64,000 nucleotides of DNA, taken from positions 62,001-126,000 of the forward strand of contig JAQOTA010000068.1 in NCBI GenBank assembly GCA_029532415.1, given 5' to 3'. Numbering within the stretch: the stretch's first letter is position 1; the number at the start of each line of letters is the position of its first letter. Below, piece after piece: positions 46,250 to 58,640 of the stretch. The translations under genes and the position numbers were made by a program. The notes under the pieces are model-generated. The model saw only the letters and a list, made by a program, of their open reading frames with translations. It had not been told where the DNA came from and ran no database searches. Source of the stretch: Marasmius tenuissimus (taxonomy: Eukaryota; Basidiomycota; Agaricomycetes; Agaricales; Marasmiaceae).

Positions 46250-47015
46250 TTGTACCGTTTCTTGGACGCGGTCAACACTGGGTGCGCAGTGTTGTTCCAG
46301 CTGGGTAATATCGTATGCGTAGAGTACGGACGATGGCAGGGGGTCATCGAAGACTCCGTCAACCCCGTCGTCCTGCCCATCGCTCGAGTAGTACGACGCG
46401 AACCCCGATTCGACCCTTGTTCACAACACTACCCCTCGATATCTCCCTCCGTTCCTATCCTGACCACCACTCCATCTCGGATGCCGAGAAGCACCTCTGC
46501 CCGCCCTTGGCACTAGTGTGACTTTTCTACCGTCGAACGGTGGTTCCGGAGGTCGCTCGCGAATATTTCGTTCACCAAGCTGGAAGAGCCGGGCTTCATC
46601 TACTGCTACCGGATCAAAGAAGGGTCGAATTTCCCGGACTCTGAGTGATATAAGGTGGGCCGGACGGTCGACTACGGGAGACACGAGGGCGAGTGGAGGA
46701 CACAATGTTTGCTGCAATGGCAGACTTGGTTCAAACCAGTTTCGGTACAATTCTGCCATCTGACAGGTAAATCATACAATTTAACTAAAACGACGCCGTT
46801 CATGACTTACCTGGAACAGCTCGTGCATCTGGTCCTCGATGAATACTGCTTGTCGAGGCCACGTAGACGGTGTAACGATTGTCTCAAAAAGACACCGAGA
46901 GATCTTCGAGCTGGAGGAAGTCTGTGGAAAAGACATAGTTAGGGGTTTCATCGTACCTTTAGTTATAGAAATAGACGCATTGCTAGCTCGAGCAGGTTGG
47001 GTTGAGATTGATTAG
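46250..47015 (+). pseudogene. Decayed tandem copy of the T5orf172 gene
   Basis: The frame collinear with the upstream gene gives ARPWH then TAG (where the intact gene has Tyr), STVERWFRRSLANISFTKLE, CYRIKEGSNFPDSE then TGA, and again YKVGRTVDY and WRTQCLLQWQTWFKP. After the conserved intron position it continues with EQLVHLVLDEYCLSRPR and CNDCLKK. A one-base insertion near 46890 breaks the frame before HREIFELEE. The remaining frame runs open to TAG at 47013-47015. Two in-frame stops and one frameshift make it inactive. Confidence 0.85.
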
Positions 47016-48361
47016 CACATTTATTGTAGTTTCCTGAACAGGGTGTGTGTAGATAGACAATCCCAAGGTGCTGGTCCGAGCCATGCCCATCCACGCCGCC
47101 GTTGACGTCCCCTTACTGATCCTTCGAGTCGTACATTTGTAGTATTTAGTTCCGACTGCTGTCACTTTCGCCCAAACCACCACCGGGAACTCGTCCATCT
47201 TCGCCAAAAGAGTCTGGAAATGCGAGACCACCCTCATCCACCTCACTTCGCCAACGCGGTATTCGAAGACTAAGCGCTTCGATACCGCCAGGTAAAACCC
47301 TCTAGTCTCAACCGATGAAACAAGTGTTACCTGCCCCCAGAGCTGGGTTACACTCAGTACCGGAGCTAGGACGTCCATCTGTAGCCAGCCCGTAGAGGCA
47401 GACGAGAATACAGGTTCTCAATGTAAGAATTCCGTGATGACGATGTTGCATGTTGGGAGGAATGAATGGTCTCCTCCCATGATTCGTCGGAGGCAGAGCA
47501 TGTTGTTGTGAAGCTGAATCCTCCAGTGGTGCTTTGAGTTAGAAGGTATGGCGCAGGTCTCAAATCAATTCGGGCTTGAAATGTTGTACTCGTGACGTTG
47601 GCTCTCATTTATCTTTGGCAGGCGTGCAGCGCTGGTCAAAGTGTGTCCAAGGTTCTGAGAAATGGATGTGTATCGCTTGTGAAATTGAGCTCAACAAAGG
47701 ATTATCCACGCTGTATATCGTTTTGTGGGTGTGTGAGTGGGGGGGAAAGGACGAGGGGCGCGTCTACTGAGTACTCTACTCTCATTCACCCTCGACTGGT
47801 CGGGCATTGGAGCGGAAAGGGACAGGGGATGGACATTTATTCGCATCCGTGATTGATTGGCATTTATCCAGTCAAATGTAAGTGGGATTTACCCAGCCTG
47901 TAATCCATTTGGTGGGTGGGATAAGGGCGATATGCGGGCATGAAGAAGGCTTGCAGTCAACTTGTAATGACTTCACGATCACAATCACAGTGAATCATTG
48001 CTTATTTGCGATTGTTTATCAGCGCTTTTTGGGCGCTTTATGATCAAACTTTGATGACAACCACACGATTCACTGTCCTCGTCGCCATGCCCCCTTCTTG
48101 TTGCTGCTAACGCTAGCATAGGTAAATGTCATAAAGCTCTGAGTGGGGATATATTGGTACATCTCTCCGGATTTGCATCTCAATACAGATGATTTCTGAG
48201 CTTGATATTCGAAAGAACTTGTAAGATAGCAGTTTATCACCACCGGCGTGTAGCTATGGACGTAGAAAGAGAAACTATGACTATATTGAAAAGCAGACTA
48301 GACTATGAAGATGTAAAACGAGCTTTGTGTATATATGCCAAAAACCGAAGATGAAAGCGAG
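47016..48361. other. Intergenic with a dispersed repeat
   Basis: Minus-strand ORFs of 131 and 80 codons at 46983-47608 overlap each other and the relic above and lack any motif. The part at 47823-47990 is a repeat shared with 56.8-57.2 kb. The remainder is AT-rich with no gene evidence. Confidence 0.45.
47823..47990 (+). repeat. Dispersed repeat, left copy
   Basis: Starts GGATGGACATTTATTCGCAT and continues with GGCATTTATCCAGT, CCCAGCCTGTAATCCATTT and GGGCGATATG. The same pieces in the same order occur on the opposite strand at 56838-57175, where about 200 bp more separates the first two. Confidence 0.7.
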
Positions 48362-49940
48362 TTAAGTTTTCTTCCGCGCTACGATATGCTCGAAGGTGGC
48401 CTTCATCTCTTCCATAACCACCTTCCACTGCTCCCTAGCCCCCGTACGATCCCCTTCGTCCAGCTGCGAGATAGCCTGCCACCACCATTTCAATGCGACA
48501 AAGATGACTACCCATCCGTTTATACCCCATCGGTCTAACATCGGGAACGGGCCATGGGGTGCAGGCAAGCGGTTACTGGCGTCTGGACCTCTCCAGGCTG
48601 GCTGTCTGCCGAACCACCATGTCTGCACGATATCGGGAAACGTCAAGGCGAAGGCGGTCGTGAACTTCGGATCCCGCTCTGTCTCGAATCGTGAAGCCAT
48701 TGACGGTCGCTTAACCCAGTTCTCTAGTTCGACTGGTCGCTTCACTATCCCATGGACAGTGGGACTTGCAACAGCCTCGGCTTTTTTCCATGCCTTGAGA
48801 AATCCGTCGTAAGAGGGGATGCCTTCGATTGCGACATACAGTAGAGCCCACTGCAACCACGAAGGCTCCGCAGAGGTTTGCGCAGGGCTTGTGGGAGTAA
48901 GGGGATCGTGTGTTAACGGCGGTGTCGGGACATCTGGAACGATTGCTGGAGCTGGAGTTGGTGGTGGGGCTCCTTGTTCTTTAACTTCAACGTGATTAGA
49001 TGAGGACGAGCTGGCTGAGGACGTGACAATGTCTCGAGGAAACACCTATATGCGGCTCTGTTAGTACTTGGTGCCAGCTTTCGACGTTTCGCAAACTCAC
49101 CAAAGTCAACTTCCTTACTGCACTGGTCTCTAGCCTTGAGTAAACCGACCTTTCCTGAGGTTTATCTGTCCGAACGGAGTTCTTCCCGCCATGGTGAGCC
49201 TCAATCCGAACGTAAAACTGGACACTTACAATACCCACAGTGGATTCTTCGCCATCTTTGCTTCGGGTGGAATCTGGTGGTGATCCCTTCTGAACGCCTT
49301 TGGTAGAGCCGACCGAGTCCTCCTTGGATCGCTAAACGTAGATCAGACACGAGTACCGCCCTCTCGAAAGTATTCACATGCCTCCGTTTCTCTCAATCTG
49401 TCTTTCGCCTTCCCATCCTTACGTTGTTCCAACGCTAAAGCCACCTTCAGCGTAAAGTTCTCGCGAGTTTTCTCATTGTTTCGGTTTTGGAGAGATTTGT
49501 TCAGCGACTTCTCCGCGCGAAGAGCGATCTCCATCTTCTCTAGGGCCTGATAAGTCTCTGTATATTTTCTGCCCAACTCTATTGATTCGCACGTATCTGC
49601 GTTCTGGGAGATGAATGTCAGATCTCAATCCAGAATCGGATGTTGGTCCACGCACCATGTAAGCCTCGAGCTCTTCTTGTTGCTCTTGAACCCTCGCTTC
49701 ACTCGATCTCAGACGCGCTTCGAGAGACTTCACCTCGGAGCGACTGTCATCCAGAGTCTTACTCAACTGATCAGCCCTCTGCTGGGCATTGAGCAACCTG
49801 CTTCGGAGTTTATCCGGTGTCAATCCTGAGAGTGAGAGATCAACTATCCGAGTTTTCTGCTCATGCGTTGAGCATCTGCATCTGCATCTGGACCGTTGGA
49901 GATTTAAAAGAACGTACAGAGAATGGTATGTCTTCGGCAT
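48362..49940 (-). CDS. Coiled-coil protein with Trp-rich C-terminal domain (lineage-specific)
   Basis: The N-terminal exon (49940-49656 with start MPKTYHS) and the next (49603 to about 49378) encode a coiled coil: LRSRLLNAQQRADQLSKTL, QEQQEELEAYM, and TYQALEKMEIALRAEKSLNK. A Ser/Lys-rich linker follows at 49.0-49.33 kb, where I could not fix the splice sites. The last exon (about 49045-48362) holds a Pro-rich stretch and a C-terminal domain with WLQWALLYVAIEGIP, IVQTWWFGRQPAWRG and WGINGWVVIFVALKWWWQAI. This Trp-rich pattern recurs in many mushroom proteins of unknown function. Start and middle exons are provisional. Confidence 0.65.
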
Positions 49941-50153
49941 TGCGCTTGGCCATGAATTCATGAGGGAGGAAGCTGAACGATGATAGAGAGGGCAAGAGAC
50001 GACCATGATTTCGAGCTGGGGAGGTGGCTTTAAAACGATGAACAAAGGGACTATTGGTCCTTTGTTCCAAAAACCGGAGATTTCCGTACCATTCGAGAAA
50101 GCGTGACAACGAAAACAATCATTCCACGATGTAAAAACTACGACAACGATTAT

Positions 50154-53100
50154 TTAACTATTGGCAGACGCCTCCGGCCACCTAAAGCCATGGAGAGCGA
50201 AGACGTGCAGTGGGCGGACCTCATCGTCCAGCTTGAGAGCAAACCGCTCATACTCTAGTAATTGATCCAAGTACCCATCTGCAAACATAGAACGGGAGAG
50301 CCCTGTCTGGGAAAGTGGTTTCTTTCCATCCCTATCAACGTATTCCCTGGGGTATCTTTGGCTTTGATCCTCGTGAAAACTGATGTTCTCGAATGCGGGA
50401 GTCGCCTCGATAGCCCGAAAGAAAGGACGGAAATATGGGTGACGCCCAGGGAGATTCAAAACCTCCATGACTGTATATCTCTCTAGCAGTCCTCCACTCG
50501 TGCGTCTTTCCTTCGTAACCGTCTCTTCGTCGGACATTCCGTTTTTTGTAAGATGCTCGGTCATGCGGCGAGCGTATTCCCAGAAAGGAAATCGAGCGGT
50601 GTCATCCTTGGTTCGTGCTCTCATGTGGTAGATAATCTTGAGACGACGGTCAAATTTCTGAGCATAATGAGCTTTAGCCAGGGAGCCAAGTAAGGAGTTG
50701 GGACGTACGTGGCGCCGTCTGGCAACAACACTGCTCTTTGCATTTCTCTCGCATCTCTCCCCAATCAATCGCAATGCAAGTACGAAAGGATCCTGGGCTT
50801 CTTCGTCGTTCTTGGGACGCGATGCAATGACTCCGGCGTAAACGCGATCAAAGTGTTTTTTGAATTTCTTGGTACAACCATCGGAATCCAGTGGTGCGAA
50901 GTGGTTTTTGTCGGGGCATTCTTTGACGATTAATAATACGAGTTGTTCGAGGTTATGAATGAGAACCCGGTTCCACTTCGAACGTCGGAGCTCGTCGGTC
51001 GTTGATCCGTTCTTGTCCAAACGCGTGTTGTGGACTTGGGGAGAGAACTTATCTGGGTCCAGATTGAATTGAGAGAGACGCTCTGTGGTAACGCCGTCCC
51101 TAGCCCAGACATCCTGCACGTGATCGATGTCTTTTCGCTCAGGATCGGGGGGCAAAGCTTCAAGGATAACGCGCAGGATGAGGTTCTGTAACGAATGTTT
51201 TAGAGACCCGGCTATTATGATGATCCATGGTCGCTCACGTTCAAGTTATTGGCCTTTTCCTTGTTTGTAGGTCGGGTTCTTCCAAGATTGAGTAGGCTGT
51301 AATGGGAACGCCAAAAGCTTTTGTTGGACTCAGGATCGGTCTTGTCCAACTCCGGAACTGCCGCCGCGTCCTCCTCTTCCTCTTCCTCGTCACTACCGCC
51401 AGCATTATCGTCGGAGCCACCCATGTAACCTCCTTCCTCCTCATTCCCTCGCGCGCGTGCCTTCTTCTGCGAAGCTCCGACATCAGCGCCTGGTTATAGA
51501 GTACGGAATTCAGAGCTCACCTTCTTTTTAGCAGGGGTAGGCACGGGCTGAAGCGATATGAGATTGAATACAGCAACTTGTGTACACAGTGAAAGTACTC
51601 ACGGGTATTGGGCCTCCGAATTCGAGCGTGGGGCGTTTCTCTTCGGCTAGCCTCCGTTCTTCCTCGATGTTCATGCCCGATGATGATGTGACAGGCTGGA
51701 GTGCGCGCATGAGATCTCGAAATAGTTCGCCAGTTGTTCTACTTGATGACGCCGAGCCTGGTGGGAGTGGGTTCGATGAGGACGGGTTCGGCGGGGGCGG
51801 GTTCGGTGGGGGCGGGATAATTGGGGGCGGGATAATTGGGGGCGGGATGATTGGGGATGGGTTCAGGGGGTTTGCCCTCAGGTTAGCTATCGTCTGCATT
51901 TGGGTAAGCAACGATTAGAGCTCCGAGACTGAACCGATTGTAAATACCTCATTAGCCTCCTTCAACTTCTCTTGGAGGTGAGCGATCTCCCGTCTGTTCG
52001 AATCACCTTCCTAATTGAGGGTAAGCAAAACGTTACAGCATGATACATTTCGACTGACCCTTGATGCTGCGCCATCCTTTTCCTTCAAGTCCTCCTTGAG
52101 TTTAGTGATTTCAGCCTCCTTGCGCTTGATCTCAGCTTCTTTCAACGCGACCGCCTGACAAGATTATCAGTGTATCAGCACTCAGTGACGAATAAGCCGG
52201 AAAAGTTGGACTGACCGCTGTGTCCCCTGACTTGTCTCTCAGCTGTCCCGTGAGGTTGGCGATCTCGGCGTCCTTGCTGGCTTTGAGGTCCAGGACTGTT
52301 TTCTCGATGTCCTTCAGAGTGCTCAGACACAAATATCGGTCGGTGTGACGAATCCCTGCTCACCTTTACTTTGTCCTTTGCCTTCGTAAGCTCAGTATTC
52401 AGCCTCGTTACCTCCATGTTCAAGTCGGCGATCTCCCCGTCTTTACTTGTTTCTCGCCCTTGACCCTCGTGCGCATTCGTGTCGAGGAGAGCCTGCAATT
52501 AGTGAATGAGATGACGCTGATAGTGGCCGAAGCGGAACGAGACTGACTTGAAGCTGCTTGACCGACTCCGAGTTTCCATTGTTCTCAATTTTTAGGGCCT
52601 GTACTGGATTAGACTAGCGTAGTAGGGATGGAAACAAAACTCACCTGGAGTTCGCGCCGAGCATCGCCCAGTCCACCTTCTGCTGCTCGAAGCAAATCCC
52701 TGGTAGTTTTGAGGTTTTCCTGTGGAGATGAGACATCAGCTGTATTCCTTTGGAGTGATCTGTACACCTACACGGAGTTTATTGATGGTCGCTAACGACG
52801 CCGTGTGTTGTGACTATGACTGTGTCAAAAGTGCTAATAACTCGAACACAATGGAGAAATTACCTCTGAAGTGCGTGCTTTATTCGAGGACACGGTCACT
52901 TCGTTCTTGAGAGTTTTCAACTCAGCCTGCAATCGACCATAGCTCGTCAGAGCTCGCAGAGTTCGAGGCAATTTGCGAGCACTCACCAAAGCCTTCAACA
53001 GATCTGCATCCCGCCCTTTCAGGCGATCCACGAGTTCTTCTTTATCCTCTTCCAATGCAGCGATCGTGTCATCTCGCTCTCCCTGCTCCTGCTCCAGCAC

Positions 53101-55754
53101 GTCAATCCTCCCGTTTAGAGTCGAGATTGCAATGTCCAACTCTTCTTTCTCATCCAGCTTCTCCTGTAACTCTTGAGAGTTATCGCGGAGCTGGGAGTCG
53201 AGGTTCTGAGTAGAAGAGGTGAGTAACAGTCCTCGCGCGATCTTCGACCAGTTACCTCTTTCTCACTCTGGAGTTTCTTCACCCGATCTTGAGCTTCTCG
53301 CAGTTCTTTACTCTTCGCTTCGAGCTCCTATGCAGCTATTAGGCTCTATGTTGTATGATAATGGTGTCTGACGTCGGCTTACCGGTATTTTGGCTCGCAG
53401 GTCATCGAGCTCCTTCGCGGCTTTTTCCATGTCTTCATCAGTCTAGAAATGATCTCGTAAGCATACCGCTGTATCGAAAGGGCTGGACGTCTTACCGGTA
53501 GTTCAGATTTCAGTTCTGCATTCTCCCTCTGCAGCTCCTTGATCGTGTGTTGAAGCTGCGAGAGTTTTTCCCGGTCTTCTTCGGACTGGAGTTACCATTT
53601 GTAAGTACGTTGTACGTCTGAGAGACTGGTAAGGCTTACCGGTATCTTGTCTCGTAGGTCGCTGAGTTCCTTCGCGGCTTTTGCCTTGTCCGCGTCAGTC
53701 TTGAGATGATCCCTCGTAAGCCCGCCGTCGTGTCAAGAGGTTACACATCTTATACGTACTTCAGACCGCAGATCTGCTTTCTCCTTCTCCAGCTGCTTGA
53801 TTGCTTCTTTGTGCTGGCCGTTCTCTTGCTGGAGCCGTGAAAGCTGTTGCCGGACATCTTCAGACTGGGGATCACCATTCGTAAGTACGTTGTATATCTG
53901 ACAGCCTGATACGGCTTACCGGTATCTTGGCTCGCAACTCGTCGAGCTCCTTCGCGGCCTTTTCCTTGTCTTCATCAGTCTAGAAATGATCTCGTAAGCA
54001 GACCGCTGTATCGAAAGGGCTGGACGTCTTACCGGTAGTTCAGATTTCAGTTCTGCATTCTCCCTCTGCAGCTCCTCAATCGCGTGCTGGAGGTGCGAGA
54101 GTTTTTCCCGGTCTTCTTCGGACTGGAATTGCCAATTGTGAGACCGCTGTTCGTCCGAGAGCCTGATACGGCTTACCGGTATGCTGGCTTGCAAACCCGC
54201 GTTCTGGCGCTCCAAGTGTTCTACTTTGGCTTGCAGCGACCGCATATTCCCGCCCCCTTGAGTCGCCGCCAATCGGAGGTTTTTGATTTCCTCCTGCGAG
54301 CAAGATGAATCTGTATGTCACATCGCGAGTTCCCCCACGAGTACGCACCCACAACTTCGCTTCCTCATCATCCCGTCTTCCCAGGCTCTTTTGGAGTTCA
54401 GTTTTATCCGTTTCTAGAGACATGATCTTCTGACTTTGTCCTTCCTGCTCTTGCTCTAGCGCAGTGACCTGTGTGTTTAGCTGCGAGATCCTGCTTTCCG
54501 ATACGCCTTGCTCATTTGTTTTCTCCTCGAGCTGAGAGGCGAGGTTCTAAGCACAAGCTGTGAGTCCAAGCCTTGGCATCGTCCTGACTGTGTCACCTTT
54601 TTCTCGTCTTCCAGGTGCCTCACTTGCTCTTGAGCTTTTCGAAGGTCCCTGGCCTGTTCTCGACTCTTTGTTTCTCGCTCCTAGCTATTCAGTCAGCAAT
54701 CTGTGTAGTAGATTGATGGTCGACATCTGGCACCTGATCACGACCTTCGGCCTAACAGTTGCTTCTCATGAGTAGGTTGTCATTGATATGAAAAAACACG
54801 GAAAACTTCACCGGCCCTCTGTTTCGCAGCCTATCTATCACCTTCTCCAACTCGCTGATCTTAGATTGTCGTTTGTCCGTCTCTTCCTGCAACTGCGCGA
54901 ATCTCTTCCGGTCCTCCGTAGTCTTGGATTCACTTATCGTGAGTACGCTTTTGTTTGTGTTTAGGGGTGACATCACTCGTACCGGTATCTGTGCCCGCAG
55001 ACCTTTAATCTCCTCCTTCATCTTTGTGATCTCAGCGCTTCCTGTCTGGCCCCGATTGGCAATGTTGAGTGTCTCGGTGAGAGATTTCATTTGCTTCTCA
55101 TGCTGATGCTCGAGTTCCTACGGGCGTTCAAATGTTGGCTGTCTGCTGGTTCAAGGACACCAAGGGTCTTACAGCGAACTTGGTAATGAATTTCCTCTCT
55201 AATCCCTGGATAGTCATGAATACACGCGATGAAGAGTACCGAGGGAAGTCTTACAGAGTAATTGTTGTTGAAATCCGCCACCACTAAGTCCAGGGCATCC
55301 GCGAACTGATCGTTGGTTATTGCAGTGTAAGGTTTTGTGACCGCTTCGACCACCTGCTCTTGAGCAGTCTAAACACAGTTCCGATAAGCGATGAAGGCCC
55401 CTCTCGCAACGAAAACAATCATACCGCAAGACTTTCGCGGGTAGCTTTCAATTCACTTTCAAGCTCAACCATATTTTTCTCCTGAGCCTGGAGTTCCTAT
55501 GATTATTTTCTATGATCAACTCTAGTCACTCGTGGCGAGGATGATCTCACTTTGATGGTGTTCTGAGCATCGCTCAACTCTTTCAGCGTCTTTTCGAACT
55601 CAACGACCCGGACCTTCGAGGATGTAAAATCAGTGAGCTGTTTCGCCCGTGGAAGCCTATCCTCCTCGGCAGATACTCCATCTGATCCTGATCCCGATCC
55701 TGAACCTGGGCCTGAAGTACGGGGTCGTTTTTTCGAGTGTGATCTTGGTCTCAT
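50154..55754 (-). CDS. Long coiled-coil protein with repeated exons and a conserved C-terminal domain
   Basis: The start MRPRSHSKKRPRTSGPG (55754) is basic and NLS-like. Some two dozen short exons of heptad-rich sequence follow, e.g. 55754-55551, then exons starting ELQAQEKNMVELE, TAQEQVVEAVTKPY, ELEHQHEKQMKSLTE, and many with EKAAKELDELRAKIP or REKLSHLQHAIEELQ. Every join I could place is at phase 0. Near 51.8 kb a (PPPII)n stretch leads to ELFRDLMRALQPV, then an acidic part (GGSDEEEEEEDAA). The last exon (about 51.18 kb to 50154) encodes a 340-residue domain with KWNRVLIHNLEQLVLLIV, FWEYARRMTEHL, GMSDEETVTKERR and LPGRHPYFRPFFRAIE, seen in many Agaricomycete proteins and related to the gene at 61.5 kb. 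The function is unknown; exon list incomplete. Confidence 0.7.
51785..51862. repeat. Short tandem repeat coding for PPPII / PPPNP units
   Basis: GGGGGCGGGATAATT-type 15-base units repeat about five times with slight changes; on the minus strand they encode the proline-rich linker of the coiled-coil gene. Confidence 0.7.
53385..54178 (-). repeat. Three tandem exon-intron units inside the coiled-coil gene
   Basis: Three units of about 260-280 bp each contain a T-D-E/A-D exon (EKAAKELDxLRxKIP), an intron, an S-E-E/D exon (LSQLQ...ELQRENAELKSELP-like) and another intron. Units 1 (about 53385-53639) and 3 (about 53920-54178) are nearly identical even in their introns; unit 2 (53640-53919) is more diverged. 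All boundaries are phase 0, so units could be added without frame damage. Confidence 0.8.
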
Positions 55755-57496
55755 CGCGAACGGTGGTTCGCTACGAGCTCGATCCCATCTCGAGCCTGTA
55801 CTACTCGAGCCGACTGCGCTTTCGTTGTCAACATCCTACAATCCTTTCAGTGCAAGCTGGGGTGAGTATGAGCTATGTGAATACCATCGCATTAGAGGAG
55901 GACGCATGGGGGGTCGCCTTGGACATCGTGAATCGTTTCAAGGCTTGCATGTACGAAGGGGAATAGGAATGATGACCGCTTCGCTTGAATAAAAGATGAA
56001 AGAAACGAGATGATGCTCTATTTGGAAGGAAGCGGCAGATCGCGCCTTGCGTGTACAACGAGTTGACGGGTGAGTGCTATATAGACTTGTCAGCATTGCG
56101 ACACTGATCGACATGCTCCACAATTCTCATCGGCGACAGCGGGACAACGAAGAGACTGCTTTCGGAATTTATCATATGACAATACAGCAACTTGAACTCG
56201 ACTTTTAGTCAAGCTAAGGCTCAGAGCAGACATTTATCCGTGCTCTTCATTGGCCTTTAGCCAATTCAGTGCCGCGTATTTCGGAGAATGAGCTGCGTGA
56301 TCATGTATTACTGGGTATCGAGGAGTCTGTTCTAGTAGCCCTCGCGGAAGATGCCGCTGCACACCGCTCGCTAAAATCAACATGGATGGAAATGAGGGCC
56401 CGAAGTTTGCTGAAAGTGAAGCTCCCCCCGGTATATGAGCCTTGGAGTTGGGACAGAAGATATTCCCGCAAAAAAACTCACTGCATTTGGCTATGGGAAC
56501 AAGAGAATCCACTGACTCTGAGGTGACTACGACAGAGAAAATTTGTGTGCCCGAGATGCCTATACGATCTTTAATCGTACTGATACTTGGTCGACATTTA
56601 TTCGGACCAAACGCTGGAAGGCTTTGATCCGTGCCAGCGGTAGAGACAGCGAGAAGGGGCCATGGGCAATTAGGAAAGGTCATGATGAGAGTGGAAGACA
56701 TAGATGATGACGGACTAAATGAAATCCAAACTCGAGAGTGGGAAGTTTGCGATGTGTCAGCATTGGCAAAGCGCTCAGAAAAGCGCTGTGACAAGCAAGC
56801 GCAAATAGAAAACGATCTTGGATTTTCCGTTCATTTCGTCGTGAATACATGATCGCAAGTTGATCACAGGCCCTCATATCGCCTTTACTCGCCCACGAAA
56901 TGGATCACAGGCTGGTTAAGCTCCGTCTGTATCAACTGGATAAATGCCAGTCAGTCCCGGGGTGGAATAAACGTCCTCACCCACTCCCTACCGTTCACGT
57001 AGACGGTGGTCCTATCGTTTCACCCTGTATCTCGAGACTCCAGAGACTATAGCGAAGTAGTGTCCTCACAATCTCCCTCCCGCAGCGTTTAAGGGACTGA
57101 TAGCTTGGATAAACTCCACCTGAAGTCTACGGGTTGAACCACAGCGAAACTCCATATGCGAATAAATGTCCATCCACATCGAACATACTTCCCGGTGAGG
57201 CTACTTCTCCAAAACCAAGTCTTCAACCTGCCGCTCTCCTTCGCCCCGTGAGTTCACCTCTAAGGTAGACGGACCGGAATCTAGATCGACTCAACCTTGC
57301 TCGGATGAACGGTGTGCCTTTCTTCGAGGAAGTATTAGAGTCGTCTTGTACTATAAGGACTATGCCTGGTCAAAAATATATCTTCAATGTTCAAGCTATC
57401 AATATCTCTCATCACGCCCATGTGACATGAACGAAACAGAACGAAACGCTGAAATTCCGGGAATATGTAATTTTACAACCAAACGAAAGTATCTGA
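55755..57496. other. 1.7 kb intergenic with unassigned ORFs and a repeat copy
   Basis: The region 56234-56880 has open frames on both strands (minus 186 codons; plus 85 and 73 codons) but none that I recognise. The plus-strand frames look like broken coding sequence (VEDIDDDGLNEIQTREWEV). The right part holds the inverted repeat copy at 56838-57175. Confidence 0.4.
56838..57175 (-). repeat. Dispersed repeat, right copy (inverted)
   Basis: On the minus strand it reads GGATGGACATTTATTCGCAT, then about 200 bp of extra sequence, then GGCATTTATCCAGT, CCAGCCTGTGATCCATTT and GGCGATATGAGGGC, matching 47823-47990 in order. Confidence 0.7.
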
Positions 57497-58238
57497 TCAG
57501 TTCAACCCTCTCATCCCAGCCTCAATCGTCTGGTTCCTCTCCCTCTGTTTGTCGACATCATAGTAAAGAATCGAAGACACAGAGGGCCAGAAGCTCACTC
57601 CTGGCCCCTCCGGCACCTTCCAGCCCATCTCCTCTGCAAACCTCTTCGTGATCGCTTCAAGCTTCGTGTCTGTGACGGGTCCGAATACCACGATCTCCTT
57701 ACAGCCCTCATCAGGGCATACCAAAGGCTCCCCCTTCCAAGTCGCGTCGCGTCGCGTCTGGTTGGCTTTCGCCTCATTGAGGCACTCACTACAAAATACG
57801 TGACCGCAGTCGAGCCTTCCGTTACATGAGTAATGAGATTTCGCTGCAGAAGATTTATGCTCACAACTGGGGCTCCGCGAAGAGGTTGTTGCAAAGCGGG
57901 CATGTGACCTGGCCTTTTTGCTCCTGGATCCAGGCTTCTAGCTGTTCAACCTCCGCTTCCTTCCTCTACAAAACGCGTTTAAGGACGTATTGGCGGGTTG
58001 AAAGGCAAGACGCCCGTACCTTTTCATCTATCCCAATGATCGCGCCCTCGCGTAACTCAAGGAGAAGTGAGAAAGCTTTCCCGATCTTCTGGTCTTTGTC
58101 TTTGTCTTTGTCTTTGTCGTCGTTGTCTTTCCCCTTTGTCTTGCTTTGCTTCTCTTTTGGGGTGGTGGGTGGTGTGGCATAGGGAGCAGCGTGCTGCCTC
58201 GCCTCGCGATTGTGCTTGGGGGTTCCTTGTGGGCTCAT
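57497..58238 (-). CDS. RING-type zinc finger protein
   Basis: Exons 58238-58020, 57965-57865 and 57815-57497 give 212 residues. The N-terminal arm is basic and low in complexity (a DKDKDKDK run coded by repeated GTCTTT on the plus strand). A short helix (KEAEVEQLEAWIQEQK) leads to a RING-like domain: CPLCNNLF, CGHVFCSEC and CPDEGC supply the C-x2-C, C-x-H-x2-C-x2-C and final Cys pair. A C-terminal part follows (FGPVTDTKLEAITKRFAEEM). Such proteins are usually E3 ubiquitin ligases. The second intron splits the RING between LFAEPQ and LDCGH. Its place in the lineage-specific array may be chance. Confidence 0.8.
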
Positions 58239-58640
58239 TGGAGTTGTAAGTGGGGAAGGAAGGGGTAGATGGGGTAGAGAGAGAGAGAGAAGATTAGCTC
58301 AGGTAATATGAATGTCTTGAACAAAGACCTCCAAAGACCCGGATCTCGTGAGACTCCGACGCACATGTCATGAATGGCTCGTGCAGGCAGCGTGTCCTTA
58401 CAGATGACCGTGACACAGCTTCTCAGGCACACACATGTATCTACCAGATCGCGATGTATCGAGGGTTCCATGTTATTTAGAATCGTCTGTTCATTTGAGT
58501 GCTTGTGCTCAAGCAGAAAATACAGAGAACGGCAACGTCACTTCAAAGTACATTACACACGCATCACGGATCTACATGGATTTCTAGCGAGACGCAGAAA
58601 AGTACCCAAAATATCATGGCAGAGTAAGGCAACGCAAATA

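Noticed and set aside
46983..47608. Minus-strand ORFs of 131 and 80 codons
   Set aside because: They overlap the T5orf172 relic and each other and show no domain.
56234..56794. 186-codon minus-strand ORF
   Set aside because: Ser/Pro-rich antisense-looking text; plus-strand frames over it look equally protein-like, so no call is justified.
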